Below are positions 1 through 15,645 of a stretch of 64,000 nt of DNA, piece by piece. Below the pieces are notes generated by a model. It worked only from the letters and a program-made list of their open reading frames with translations, did no database searches and was not told the DNA's origin. This DNA is from Coprinus comatus (lineage: Eukaryota > Basidiomycota > Agaricomycetes > Agaricales > Agaricaceae). The stretch covers positions 1,860,001-1,924,000 of the forward strand of contig JAWPGT010000002.1 of assembly GCA_034638255.1 (NCBI GenBank), given 5' to 3'. Both the position numbers and the translations under genes were made by a program. Numbering within the stretch: position 1 is the first letter of the stretch; each line of letters starts with the position of its first letter.

Positions 1-3000
1 TCTCGCCATAGTACGCTAATAGCGATTTCAATTCTGCATCTAACGTGGTCGCCATATTGGATAGAGCGTTGATGGATTGTTCTACTTCTTGAACAAAAGG
101 CTGGAAATAAGTGATATTAGCAATACGTCGCATTTCTGTTCTTATATATTCACCTCCATGACCTGGATAAACAGATCATCTGGACTTGTCAATCTCAGAC
201 CCTTGTTATTCCCGACTTCAGTCTTAACCCTTCCAAGGCCAGCTGCAAGCTGATTGACAGAGTGAAGAAGAATCTGTACTGATACTAAACAACATCGTCA
301 TTCCAAGTAAACTATACCAAATCTTCAAACACATACCTCGAGCAGCAGCTTCTAGGTTAGGCATATCATCAATAAACGTAGTAAGGGAAGGGTCTGTACG
401 TAGAAGGACGCGTGCAAGATAATGCAACATGGTTGGACAATCTGGGCCCCCCTTCGCTGTCTTAGTATCCTTCAACTAGTACAGAATTAGAATAAGAAAA
501 ACAGGTTATGGGGGGAACAAACCTTGGTAGAGCATCAAGCTGGAATCCAAGAGCACCTCCGCGGAATGTAGAACCATTCAACACATTCCCCATCGTCAAA
601 ATAATCTTCAACAGCTTCTTGAATCTAGTAGAAGATTTCAATTCCCGGACGCATTGCGCAGTATGTTAAGCTCAGGACGAATTTCTTCAATATCAAGCTC
701 TAGCTTTCGACGATATATCATACACTCGAGACGTTCTCCCAATCGCGGTATTGCCATGATCTATCTATGGAATGAGAATAATTCGGTTACTCCTGATGGA
801 TTCTTACCTCATAGAAATATTGATCAGCCTTCGAGAGTTTTGAAATGTCGCCTTGGAAGCCTTTAATTCGTTCTATCTACAAGACACAAGATCAGAATCA
901 AATTGCCGGTTTCAGACAGAGAATAAACCCATGCCTCTTCATACGTCGGAATCTGTTTAATGATAACTCTCAATTCATCAATCGAAAGTTTCGTATCATC
1001 GACTCTGAACAAAGCTTTCCGAATCTCGGGATAGCTCATCTTAATTCTCGACAACATGATAGCTAATGAAAAATCAGCCACCAGACATGACAAGAGAAAT
1101 TAAAATACACACCAATATGATTAGCACGTGTAATATCTAACACGGTAGTTACATTCTTCTTCTTAGCAGAAACAGCAGCAGCGGCAGGAGTGGTCTTCGC
1201 AGGGGTAGGTGTTGACGGGGTGTTTTCTATCACAAAGGTAGCTTCTAGATCATCAAAATCAAAATCAACATCTGCCACTGAGAAGTCATTCCAAACAGTC
1301 TCGGCGAGGTTCGAATTGTTCAATTTATTCCAAAAGAAGGGTTTGAGTTTCTTGCCCCTGGGTTGTATATGCTTGAATGCGCTGAAGTTAACAGCGGGAG
1401 GTGGAGGTGGAGGAGGTGCACCTAGCCCTGCAACAGGTGGCGGTGGCGGAGGCGGAGGCGGAGGGCCCCCAGACATTATGGAGGCTAAAGAGCCAGGTAC
1501 GGGGGGTGGAGGTGGGGGTGGAGGTGGGGGACCTCTCGCCATTACAGAGGCCAAAGAATTAGGTACGGGAGGAGGCGGAGGAGGCGGCGGCGGCGGCGGA
1601 GGAGGAGGAGGAGGAGGAGGAGGAGGAGGAGGAGAACTAGATACAGCAATTTGGGGCAAAAATCCGGCAGGTGCAGGGGGAGGCGGTGGAGGCGGTGGGG
1701 GTGGTGGAGGCGGGGGTGGTGAGTGTGCAAAACCTAGATCTCGAGAATCTGAAGGAGGTGGTGGAGGTGGGGGCGGTGGGGGTGGAGGCGGCGGGGCTGA
1801 CTTTGGAGAACTACTTTCTGCTGGAACTGGAGGAAGAGTCATAGCTCGTTTTTGTAATTTACCAGACGGAGGTGGTGGAGGTGGAGACTTCACTTTAAAC
1901 TCTTGCTCTGTCTTGGGTTTCGCAGCCAACAATACTTTCAAATCTGAAACCTCCTTCTCCAGCTGTGATACTTGTTCATCCCTCTGGTTCAATTTCTCTA
2001 TAGCTCTATTAGCAATATGCTCAGCGTCAATCTCAGCTTCTTTGGAGGCTTCCCGGTCTTCCTCTCTTGATATAAATCTAGTATAAACAGATTCCAATGC
2101 TCTCTTGAGATACATGATTTCCTTGTCTTTGATGTCAACTTCATTCTCGAGTTCTCCGTTCTACATAACGAGTTTAAGTTAAGAAAACCTGAAGAAAATA
2201 TGAATAACATAAAACATTACCCGTGTCTTCAACTTTGTAATCTCTTCCATAAGAGAATTCCACTTAGCACGATCACGATCACGTTTCGCCCGCTCTTCCT
2301 AATATATTGCATAAACCATCAGATATGTCTAAGTACTGAGCTTGACATAACAAAAGAGATACATACAGCCTCCTTGTCTTCGATCGGATTCTGAGCTTTA
2401 TATCGGTCTAATTCAGTCTGAAGTTGTAAAACTTGCTTTTCCTTCTGCACAAGACGTTGAACTACACCATGGAAATTCTGCGACTGTAACGCAAATGTAC
2501 GTGTTAACAATATACAAAGGATGTATAAGAATTAACTGCCTCTTACCTCAGCTCCACCTTTACTAGGTGATTTCTTCTGCGGGGCAACCAAATTAGGAGG
2601 CAATGATTTCAGCGTATTCAATTCAGCAAGTTGTTGATCCAATTGTTCATGAAGGCGAGTCCTCTTAGATATTGTGTAAATTGCTTTTCCACAGATCTGG
2701 AACAAGAACAAGTTGATAAACATACCTCATCACTTAACTCATCCACTTTATTTCGTAAAGTCTCAAGTTCCTCCTCGGCATATTGTGAGGATATACGAGT
2801 CGATGGATCGTCAATATCAAGTTCTTTTCCAGTGATGTGTTGAACAGAGGTAGCAAATCGTTTCAAGAAACCGTGCCAATTCTCGCCACTAGAACAAAAA
2901 AAAAGGTAAACAAACTCGGTTAAGAGAAAATGTTAATATATATCGACTCACAAGTGATCCAACAACGCCGCTTGTTCAACAAATTGATCAAGAATAAGTA

Positions 3001-6000
3001 ACAAGTCCGCTTTGGTTTGTCTATCCATGCATCAATAATCCATCTCATTTTCCGCCAGCAAAACTCAAGCAACAAAGAGAAAGGGGGGGCAACACTCACA
3101 ATCCAATATCCTTCTGTAAAATCTCCCCATAATGCCTCAAAATCTCCACCATAATCGGGTACAACTCCCCGTGTTGTTTAGCAAGTTGAATCAAATCCTG
3201 TAAAGCAATCTCAGATTCTGATCTAGCCCGCTCATGTAACTGTAACTGTTTTCCCCCTCTCGTATTTTGAGTCTGAGACATCATCATTTCCTGCATACGA
3301 TCTCTCAAATCTTCTTCATCTTCAAACTTTTCTTCCGTATATACATCGAGTTGAGTTAATAACAAATCGGGAGGTTTGACATATCTCAAGGCCTATTTCA
3401 ATTCATGTCAAGGGAGGTCGGAGTTCTTTAGTGTAAACCGAAAAAAAAAACGTACCACAATGATTTCATTCAACCCCCTTCTTCCCAACTCTTCTCTCAA
3501 CATAATTCTATCCTCCAAAGATTCCGGACAATTAGTGATGGCATTAATCAACGTCATAGCCGAAGTTCTCGCTTCCCAAATACTATCCTGTTCAAACCCA
3601 AACCCAAACCCATTCTCACTTTCATTTCCACTTTCACTATCATCCAACATCTCTGGTAAACGTAAAGTTCCAATAAGCGTTTCAAATCTAAACGATTCTT
3701 CAAAAGCGATACGAAAATCTGACATTGCAGCGAGAACGGATTTATGACCTGTGGTTACCGATAGAAAACATATTGCAGCCAATAATTCGCATGCCAATGT
3801 TTGAACTTTGATTGAGGATGTATGTAGAGAATAGGATATATGTGTGATGACCACAGGAGAGGCTAACACTTCTCTGAAACCAGGCTGACGAATACAACAA
3901 CAGTAATTAGAATTCACAAAAAATTGAATCAGAAAATCAAAAAATCATACCTCAGTATTCAGTAACACTCTCAAACACTTAATCACTTCCAATAACACAG
4001 TGGTCTCAACTTCATTCAACGTCTTCTTCTTTCCAGCCTTTCCAACAAGTTTTGCAAGTAAAGCTGCCAACGCTTCCAATCCCTTCTCTTTAATCACAAA
4101 ATCTTCAATGAAAGTAAACTTCGCAGTAGATAGATTGACACGAAGGGAAATGAGATGTTTCACCAACTTGTGATCGGGGGCTTTATTACTCCTAAGAGGT
4201 GTAATATACCATTCCGCAGTTTCCTTTTCATTCACTGAAGCCTTATCACCTCCAGAGGATAGCAACCAGCTAGTCCACGAACTTCCAGTAACTTGTGGTT
4301 GTATAGGCTTCACCTCTTCAACATGAGCGACCTGTGACTTCCCCTTCCCGATCGCATTATTGCTATTGCTATTTGAACCACGACTGAACTCTCCGTTAAC
4401 TCTATTATTGTCCGATGTTGTAACAGGTGATGTTGTACTTGATCCCCAACTAGCAAGCGAGAAACGTTTCATGAGACCCGCGTCTCCAGTTAGCTGAGGG
4501 ACTAAACGTGGTAAAAGGTTCGCAGCACTTGAAGGCCCATAGGATGCTGCATAAGAAGGTGTTTGTCGATGACTAGGTTTATTAGAGTTGGATTGTTGGC
4601 CTTTGAACTGTTGATTCGTTTGAAGGAGGTATTTCTTGCGATCCAACGGAAGCGCATACATTGATGCACGTTTATCGCCTTTGAGTCCCAACTCATCCTA
4701 CACGCAAATGCTGTGAATACAAGACTACCAAAGGATGGAAAACACTCACTAGCATTTCCTCAAAAGAGCTTTCCAGGTCATCGTCATCGCTTCCTTCCGT
4801 CGTCGACGACCCAAAGATCGCAGAACCAGTTTTCTCCTCCATAAGTCTCGGTTCACTAACACTCATCCGACCATTACCACTACGCGATCCATTGTTACGA
4901 TTTGAAGACAATTCAGATGAAGGAGGTGGGGATTGTGGACGAAGCCAGCCATCAAACATACTAGACAAACGACTTGGTTTCGCTTGTGCACTACTGTCAT
5001 TGTTATTCAGAACTGCAGTTGATCCAGTAGCTTGAGTTTGTACTTGTCCTCCAATCTTTGCGGTACCTTCATCTTCATCATCCTCTTCCCCTTCATTTTC
5101 TTCCTCCCCATCATCTTCCCGTAACGATTTCAAAGTCCTCTCAGATGGTTCAAGTGTTAATGACACCCTCCTTGAATTAGCCCTCCGATACCATTCATCC
5201 GGAACACAAAACCTGAAATAACGTTTTGCAGAAGATGTAAAAGGATTATCAGAGAACGGAGATATGATAATATTGAAAATATTTGACGTCTCTGGAAGTC
5301 TTGTAAACCCTATTTCACTTATTCAATAACCACACAAAAGAAAAGGTCAAGGAGAGGGAACAAAGCTTACGTTCTTTACCTCCATCCATCCAAATTTCTT
5401 CTACAACATAACTAATATTACCACCTCCCGGAACAGGTAACGATTTCACCAAACCCAATTCCCTAATAACCACACCTACAACCTCGCTTACAATCGTTAA
5501 TCTTCCAATGAACACTCGATATTGAAATTCATCATGTATCTCTGGTACCCTCAAGAACGAAAATACCAATGAAAGTGAAGGATGTAATGAAACAAGTCTA
5601 AAAGTCGGGGTATGTAAATGTGAAGTCAAAGGAAAGGATGAGAAATGTCTTGACGCGTCTTCATTGGAGTTTTCCGTTAACAGAGGCGAAACTTTGACGC
5701 GAGTATCAATGAGACCTATATGAATTTCATTGAGTCCATTAGAATTCAGATGATAATGATGGTGATGAAAGCCATACCATCACCCAGCCCTTGAAGTTCA
5801 TCCTCTTCCCAGGGTCGGCCATTCCTCTCTTCTCTAATCTTCTGCAATGCCCATCCCCTGTCTTCAACATCACCCAACACCTCCCTTTGCACATCACTGC
5901 GATGTACTAAATAATCGATGATGTCCTGTACAGTCCCGTCTTGAGGTATTTCAGCAAAATACAGCGAACCAGAGACTAATTGGGTAGGCACAATCAATGG

Positions 6001-6012
6001 TTGTGAAGCCAT
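1..6012 (-). CDS. Diaphanous-related formin (Bni1/SepA type), 3' end beyond window
   Basis: Formins nucleate and elongate unbranched actin filaments at sites of polar growth and septation, downstream of Rho GTPases. The start chosen is the ATG at 6012 (MASQPLIVP). The N-terminal exons (about 6012-2900) hold the GTPase-binding/FH3 armadillo region, with coding segments at 5166-4693, 4691-3945, 3917-3460 and 3389-3100. A coiled-coil-like stretch follows (about 2850-2300). FH1 (about 2050-1390) is an extreme polyproline region with runs of more than 20 prolines. FH2 begins near 1380 with GKKLKPFFWNKL, continues through AIMLSRIKMSYPEIRKAL (about 1050-1000) and runs off the left edge. At least ten introns are implied by frame changes. 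The seen segments define the family; exact exon borders and the Bni1 orthology are inferred. The C-terminal half of FH2 and any DAD are outside the window. Confidence 0.93.
1390..1900 (-). repeat. FH1 polyproline (CCN)n low-complexity tract
   Basis: On the plus strand this is a run of GGN triplets, including a long GGA block near 1600-1630. It encodes the formin FH1 domain, where proline runs recruit profilin-actin. Five or more proline blocks are separated by short spacers, two of which are near-copies (the VPNSLAS and VPGSLAS segments). Such triplet tracts are prone to length change and to assembly error. Confidence 0.9.
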
Positions 6013-6657
6013 TCCGAATAATCGCAACCTCCTCGACAGGTATATATTTCCACTCCGTCAACGATTGTTAATTCTTCTATAGCGTGTCGTTTCCACCCCA
6101 AGTCCACCAAGCAAGAGGCGTGTATGACCAGTAAGTATATGACGTCGATATCAATCTGGAATCTGGATTGGGTACTCTTCCTCTTCAAGTGGCTTCACAA
6201 ATCTCGTTCTATCACCTAATGAGGTCTCGGACTGGCTTCGGCAGCAAGTGATAGTGAAAAGGAAGTAACACGGAGAAGTGAACAAAGGTGTATTTAGACA
6301 AGATTGACGGTCACCACGTGCGCATGAATCTCTGAGACACACCAAGTAGGCAATTGATCTCTTCCTCCCGCAACAACTGGTGTTTATTCCGGGTTCTCAT
6401 TTCACAAAGATATCCAAACTTATGTCTATTTGGAATCACAAAAACATATTGGAAAGGTTATGATCAAAAGGGAATGCCACGAACTGTATCGGATCGTACA
6501 ATGTAATAATATAGTGCCGGGTATATAAATCACTATATTCCATACAAACAAACCTATTATATACACTACACACTAGCTAATGTGATTGTAGATAGTCAAG
6601 AAGAGATATAAAAAACATCATAGCAAGATACAGCAAAAAAATTCCTTTTCTACCATT
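6013..6657. other. Intergenic: formin 5' side and MCM6 3' side
   Basis: Both neighbours are on the minus strand. The stretch should hold the formin promoter and 5'UTR next to 6012 and the MCM6 3'UTR near 6657. Only short, unconvincing open frames occur. The part near 6480-6600 is AT-rich. Confidence 0.6.
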
Positions 6658-9881
<3,224 letters not shown>

Positions 9882-10032
9882 GGGTTATTCAAGATGACGC
9901 GCCAATGAATATAAAATTGGATCACGTCGCTAGCCGATTAAGGGCCGGTGGAAGCGTGTCTTGATTAGCCGCGTGACGCAATCTCTCATTTAGTCACGGA
10001 ATTCCCCATCAAATCTCTTCCTTCTTGCCATC

Positions 10033-11156
10033 ATGCACGACCTCGATCCCCTAGACCCTGCCTACGTCGCAGATGTCCTCGCAAAGCCACCCTTTATCGT
10101 AATTCCCGGCGTCATCAACGTCCGCGACCTTGGCTCTTATCCCTCATCCAAATTTCCAGGCAGAATCACAAAGCCCAGACATCTATATCGTTCTGCCGAG
10201 TTATCCGGTATCACTCCAGAAGGTATGCTTACCATGTCGACTCTACACTTCCAGCTCATATTGTGATAATCAGGAAAGGAACTGTTCAAAGATTTGAATA
10301 TCACTACCGTATTTGACCTACGTTCCGACACTGAGATCAAGAAATATAATACCCCGCTACCAGAAATCGATGGCGTCAAAATTCTCCATACTCCGGTCTT
10401 CAAGACGGAAGACTATAGTCCAGAGTTAATGGCCAAGTACGTACGTGCTCACTTTCTCTGAAATTTTGGGCAGTGGCACATACATGTGATTTCGTTTGTC
10501 TAGGAGATATCAACTGTATGCTAGCGGCAAAACGGAGGCAAGTTACCGCTTGTTGAAATGCCATCACATATATACTTATTATCGGTGGCACACTCCTAGG
10601 CTTTCATGGAACTTTATGGACAAGTCCTGGAACACGGCGGGCCGTCGTTCGGGAATATTCTCCGCTACGTGAGAGACAGGCCAAATGAAGGATGCCTCTT
10701 CCATTGTACTGCAGGTAAAGACAGAACCGGAATTATTGCGGCCATTTTGTTAAAGGTAAGATTGCTTGGTTCGTTGAAATGAAAATTATCGAGCCTATGT
10801 GTAGCTTGCTGGTGTGGACGATGAAACAATTTCCCAAGACTATGCTCTAACACGAGTCGGTCGAGAACCTGCCCGACCTATGATCATGGCTCGACTAGCG
10901 AAAGAACCTCTCTTTGCTTCAAATAATGAAGCTGCCTTGAACATGTTCACTTGCAGGTTAGTCGTCGTCTACGGAATATATCACCTGCCTCTTACACTAT
11001 TTTATCAGACACGACACAATGCTGGCCTTCCTACAACAACTCGAGGAAAAATACAACGGAGTTGAATCCTATGTAAAGAAATACCTTGGCTTGACCGATG
11101 ATGATATCTCGCGAATCAGGGATAATATTCTTGTACCTAGTAGCTCACACCTTTAA
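10033..11156 (+). CDS. Tyrosine/serine phosphatase of the Y_phosphatase3 family
   Basis: Start MHDLDPLDPAYV at 10033, stop TAA at 11154-11156. The predicted protein carries the N-terminal signature INVRDLGSYPS followed by FPGRITKPRHLYRSAEL (about residues 28-55). It has the P-loop HCTAGKDRTG (about 10700-10730), that is CX5R with catalytic Cys and Arg intact. A C-terminal helical part ends YLGLTDDDISRIRDN. This layout is that of the tyrosine phosphatase family 3 related to bacterial MptpB, which hydrolyses phosphotyrosine, phosphoserine or phosphoinositide. Four or so short introns are needed, near 10213-10274, 10440-10502, 10536-10600, 10756-10804 and 10957-11007. The physiological substrate cannot be told from sequence. 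It is divergent from MCM6. Confidence 0.85.
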
Positions 11157-11450
11157 TTCTTTTTGGTCATTTTCTAGGTTCTAAATGCTGGCGGCCCGTT
11201 TATTGGAATGTAATTTAGCTAGATATGTATGCGATCCTCAACGAAACTGTCATAATGATCATCAAATATACACATTCAGAGGTTGTAATCATACACACAG
11301 AGTCCCAAACAAAAAAGATGGTCATCCGAGAGAAAAGAAAAATTGTGAAAGGACGTTCTCGTAGCAATGAGATTATATGGTATCAAGAAAAATAGGGGTT
11401 GGTCACCCCCTAACTGTTCGGTTTGAAGTTCGGACCTCCCATACGCATTA

Positions 11451-14400
11451 TCATGTTTTCTTCGTCAAATCAAGTGATCTCCTTTGGACAGTCTTAGATC
11501 CTAATCCACTTGAAGTTCCCAACACCGATCCACCACCGCCACCACTGGTAACCATTCCGGAAGTTTGACTTGTAACAATACCAGTATTCAAACCACTCGT
11601 AACCCTCGCCTTTGGATTAAGTGGTGATAAAGCTCCAGATCTTGATAAAGGACCACCAAGTCCCATATTGGGAGGTAACGGCATTTCACCAGTACCTCTT
11701 CTTCTCATATTCGGTCGACCAAGTGACATTGCAGATCTTTGACCCAAACCAAAACCCACTCTATCTCTATCTCCACCAATACCACCTCCACCTCCACCTC
11801 CACCACTTCCAGTACCATCCTTTTGATTTGGATTGGATTGCAAACCACCACCACCACCACTTCCGCTACCACCACCACTTCCACTACCACCGCCGATACC
11901 AATAACACTACCATTACCATTACCAAGGTCGAGATCACGATCGGAATAACCTGACATAGACATTGATGAACCTTCACCCATAGCTTGTCTTCTAGCTTTT
12001 TCATGTTTTACTTGTACAGAACGAAAATGCATTAAAAGTTCTTGCCATTTAATTTCTTCACGACCTATTTTAGAACGAGTTGAAGCTACACTTGGCGTTC
12101 TGTCCCCATGAAACCCAAACTATTAGAAAAAAAATGCAAAAAAAAAAGAATTATAAAATAAGAAAAAGATGGGGAGGACGTACGATTTAGGTGCGATATG
12201 TAAAAATCCTCCAGAATTGATAGCGTTTAATCGATTACGAAGAGAAACGAAAGCTGAACTTTGAGGAAGGAGCATTAAAATGCCATATAGACATTTGAAC
12301 AAATATGGATATTTCTCGGGTTCAAGAAGTTGTAGTCGGATATCTAGTTACGAAAGAGATTCAGTATAAACAAACAATAAAGATTGGAATGGAATGTGAA
12401 CGTACAGGTGAACACTGGTGATTCAATCAATTGTACAAGTTTATCTATTTGAACCAACATTTGTACTGTAATCTCCAAGTCCGCACTATGTCATACTTTT
12501 GGGTTAGCTCACGGACACATCTGAATGAGGCAAAAGAAAGAAACATACAAGATGTGTAAAAGATTTGATGCATGTTCATAAGCTTGTGCCATTAAGCAAA
12601 GTGAAAATACAGAGACTGCATTATGACACCAAGACTTATATAGTGTCGTAAATAACGCCTGACCATCGTGCTAGAACATCAAATCATCAATATTATTTGA
12701 TTATATGAAAGGAGGTGTTAGAATGTACCCGAGTCTCCACACTCTTCAATCTTCTTCTGAAATCAGACAGTTCAGGTGAGGTAATGAGTATCAGGTTCAA
12801 CTTCTGCACAATAACACTCGCAAACTCCAGGTCCTAGAAACAAAACAAGATTAGGTCAATAAACAACTTCATATCCCAACTCACCTCGTCTTTATCAATA
12901 ATCTCTGCAAGTGTTCGATATATCTTCTCCGTATTCATATGAAGACACAATTGACGAATAATAAGACTCCCTCTTGTCTCCATCAACCTTCTATCTGTAC
13001 TAAACAGTTCAAGAAGATTATGCATAAAAGCTTTGAAATATGCCTCTTCCGAAGACAACGATATCTGAGCAATAAGCTGCAAATCCTGTTTGATGACCTA
13101 AAAAAAAAAAAAAAAAAGTTAACCCATCAACACAAATTCAAAAATATCAAACTCACCTCTTCCGAACCATCACTCAAAGTCTTTAATAAAGCAGGGAACG
13201 TCGCATCATCCATTGCCAAAATCTTTTTTGGTGCTTTCTGATGCAACATGATCAACCACTTCAACGCAGTAACTCTTGTCTCTTCATATTCGCTCAAAAA
13301 CTGAACAGTCAATTCATTCACAGTTGCTTGATAATCAAATAGATCCCCTCCTTCTTCCAATACCTGACTTCCTGATAGCTTCTCCGCACTCTGTTGTACT
13401 GGTTGTCCATTCAAACTCGTCATAGATACAGGTGAATGCGGTCTTGATCCTGGTGCCGCTTGCGCTTGTACTTGTGGTGATTGAGTCGAAGTAGGATCTG
13501 AAGAAGTGGTTTCTCTTTCCTTTTCTTTTGACATTGTTCCTGGCCTCGTGACACCTCCAGCAGCTAACGCCACAGAACCAGAAGATGTACCACCAGTAGA
13601 GGACGCAGTAGCAGTAGGAGTAGGAGAACGTGGAATCCGGTTTTGTATAGGTGGAGTAGTCATCTTCTCTTTAGTTGAGGTACTCGTATTGAGATTTTGA
13701 TCTGTAGGAGAGGGTAACGATCGAATGACATCGTATAGAAGTTTATTCGTCTTGATAGCCGCAGTTTGGATCATTGAAACGTGGTGAGCGAGATTGGGAA
13801 GAATACATGGAATAAGTCTTGGCGTGAATGGTACCATAACTTCTTGTGCCCATGTAAGTAGTTCAGCTAACCATCTTAGAGCTGTAGATTGTTGAATCTC
13901 ATCATCTGTAAAAGAGTCAGTTCCTCAAAATGAGAAGCAATGATACAGATAACGCACGCTCGTTATCCAACTGCTGGATCAGAATTTCAATTATGGCTAC
14001 ATAATCGATCCGCACACCTTGACCTGGTATCCAAACTGTTAAAATAAGTAACAATTCTTTGCCTCATGCCAAAACCGAAGCTCACCACCAGTGTTCCTCT
14101 CCTCGACAGGCGATGAAGTGAAATTATACTCTACCCCATTCACCGGAGTTATGCGTTCCTCGCTACTCACGAAAGCAGCGTCATAACTATCCAATGTCTC
14201 TGGACGTCTTGACTCTCCAGTATCGTTACGAGTCAAAGGATCATCTAATCTTCTTATAGACCCATGTTCATCCAAATGACGGGATACGTAAGTGACGTCC
14301 CGTATTTCACGAAGGAAGTCTGCTAGTAGGTTCTCAGTGGCAATTCGTACATCTTCAGTCGGATCCGAAAGATATTTCCTGTCAAGAATTTCAGTACCAG

Positions 14401-15388
14401 AAGAAATATAATCTAACACGCTCACAGTAACCCATCGAAAAACTCTGGCAAAAACGTAACCAATTCCAGCTCTGGAACACTATCCAATACAGATATCCAT
14501 GAAACCAGATAACTCCTCGTAAATGGGCTGATCACATATATCCGTTCCCTCAACAATGGGATAAAACGTGCTAGAGAAAAGGCCTTCCTCGGTTCTTGTT
14601 CTCCATCCATGGCCAATGTAGCCAATACTCCATATTTCTCCTCCTTGCTTTCCCCTGTTTCAGGATAAAGTGGGACATAATACGCAGCCGATTCAGCCAC
14701 TATATCTTTCAACAATCGATCCAACAATTCCGCTCCATTCTTCACAGATAATTCCCAATCTGCTGCAAGCTAAATTAGAAAAAAAAAAAAAAAATCAATA
14801 TACCAGCCGGTTCAATCCTCTCAGACTATCCAAAAGGTGCAAAACAAAACAAAAACAAAAAACAACTTGCCTTACTCAACGCATCGAATATCTCATTAAA
14901 ATGCACCAAAACCTCTCCTTTCGACACCTTTGCAATATTATACAAACACTCCGCCGAAAAATATCTGATCTTATTCTCCACATCCACAAAACAATCCAAC
15001 AAAGGTCCAATAAATTTCTCCATATAAGGAGCCACATCGACACCCAAAGCAATAGCTGTTCCCGCAAGTCCAAGAAGACCACCATTACGAATATGTAATG
15101 GGTTAAGATTATTACTAAACATTTCCATTAATTGGTCGATTATTGCATCGATACGTTCTCTGTTCGCTGTTTGATGACATTCTCGAACTTGTCTAACCTC
15201 CTGAATAAATTTCATCAAACCCCATTGAAAATATCCAACTAGTACATACTTTTCGAGTTCAAGAGCTGCTGTTTTGCGTTTCTCATAGATCTTGTCCACC
15301 AGTTGCTTTGCGACTACGGGGTCTGTTTGTGTGTTATATCGTGTTACTAAGTGTTGTCACTACACCTCTATTGTTATGACTTACCCAT
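11451..15388 (-). CDS. VAC14: VAC14, scaffold of the Fab1/PIKfyve-Fig4 complex
   Basis: Vac14 is a HEAT-repeat scaffold at the vacuole/endosome. It holds the PI3P 5-kinase Fab1 and the phosphatase Fig4 together and so sets PI(3,5)P2 levels. The start is ATG at 15388-15386 in a 4-nt first coding exon (ATGG); a 62-bp intron (15384-15323) joins it to ACCCCGTAGTC, giving [18 protein letters not shown]. Family hallmarks are [42 protein letters not shown] (about 15100-14930) and [16 protein letters not shown]. The Fig4-binding C-terminal region lies around 13080-12000. The C-terminus is a Gly/Ser-rich tail (about 11950-11700). A Ser/Thr/Pro linker lies at about 13720-13400. About ten introns are implied. 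A longer frame upstream, starting at an ATG near 15511, does not join in phase to exon 2, so it was not used. Confidence 0.93.
11757..11910 (-). repeat. Gly/Ser-rich low-complexity tract in VAC14 tail
   Basis: Plus-strand CCACCA/CCACCT/CCACTT repeats encode GSGGG- and GGGGG-type runs in the C-terminal tail of VAC14. They are probably disordered. The antisense frames look like long open frames only because of the triplet periodicity. Confidence 0.75.
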
Positions 15389-15645
15389 TCTTCGTAGACA
15401 CTCGAGACGGATGGCACTATATCATGCAATGACGAGGGGCAGGTAATGGAGTGGGCACAGTTGGTGATGGAGGGACGCGTTAAACGACCCTGGCCAAACT
15501 CCATCAAATATCGCGCGTCACTTCCATCATGATCACTACTCTACAGAAGTAGAAAATAGGGGTCTATGTACAATTGCAAAGTACTTAGGGATAAGAAATA
15601 AAGATATGTCGAGACATAACACATAATCAATAATATATGTATACT

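Noticed and set aside
1190..2086. 298-codon plus-strand glycine-rich open frame
   Set aside because: It is the antisense of the formin FH1 polyproline tract; CCN repeats read as GGN on the other strand and lack stops. No independent gene support.
11621..11954. Plus-strand His/Tyr-rich and Thr/Ser-rich frames
   Set aside because: Shadows of the VAC14 Gly/Ser-rich tail caused by triplet periodicity.
15400..15511. Longer VAC14 N-terminus from an ATG near 15511
   Set aside because: The frame through the donor at 15384 is out of phase with exon 2; only ATGG at 15388 joins correctly.
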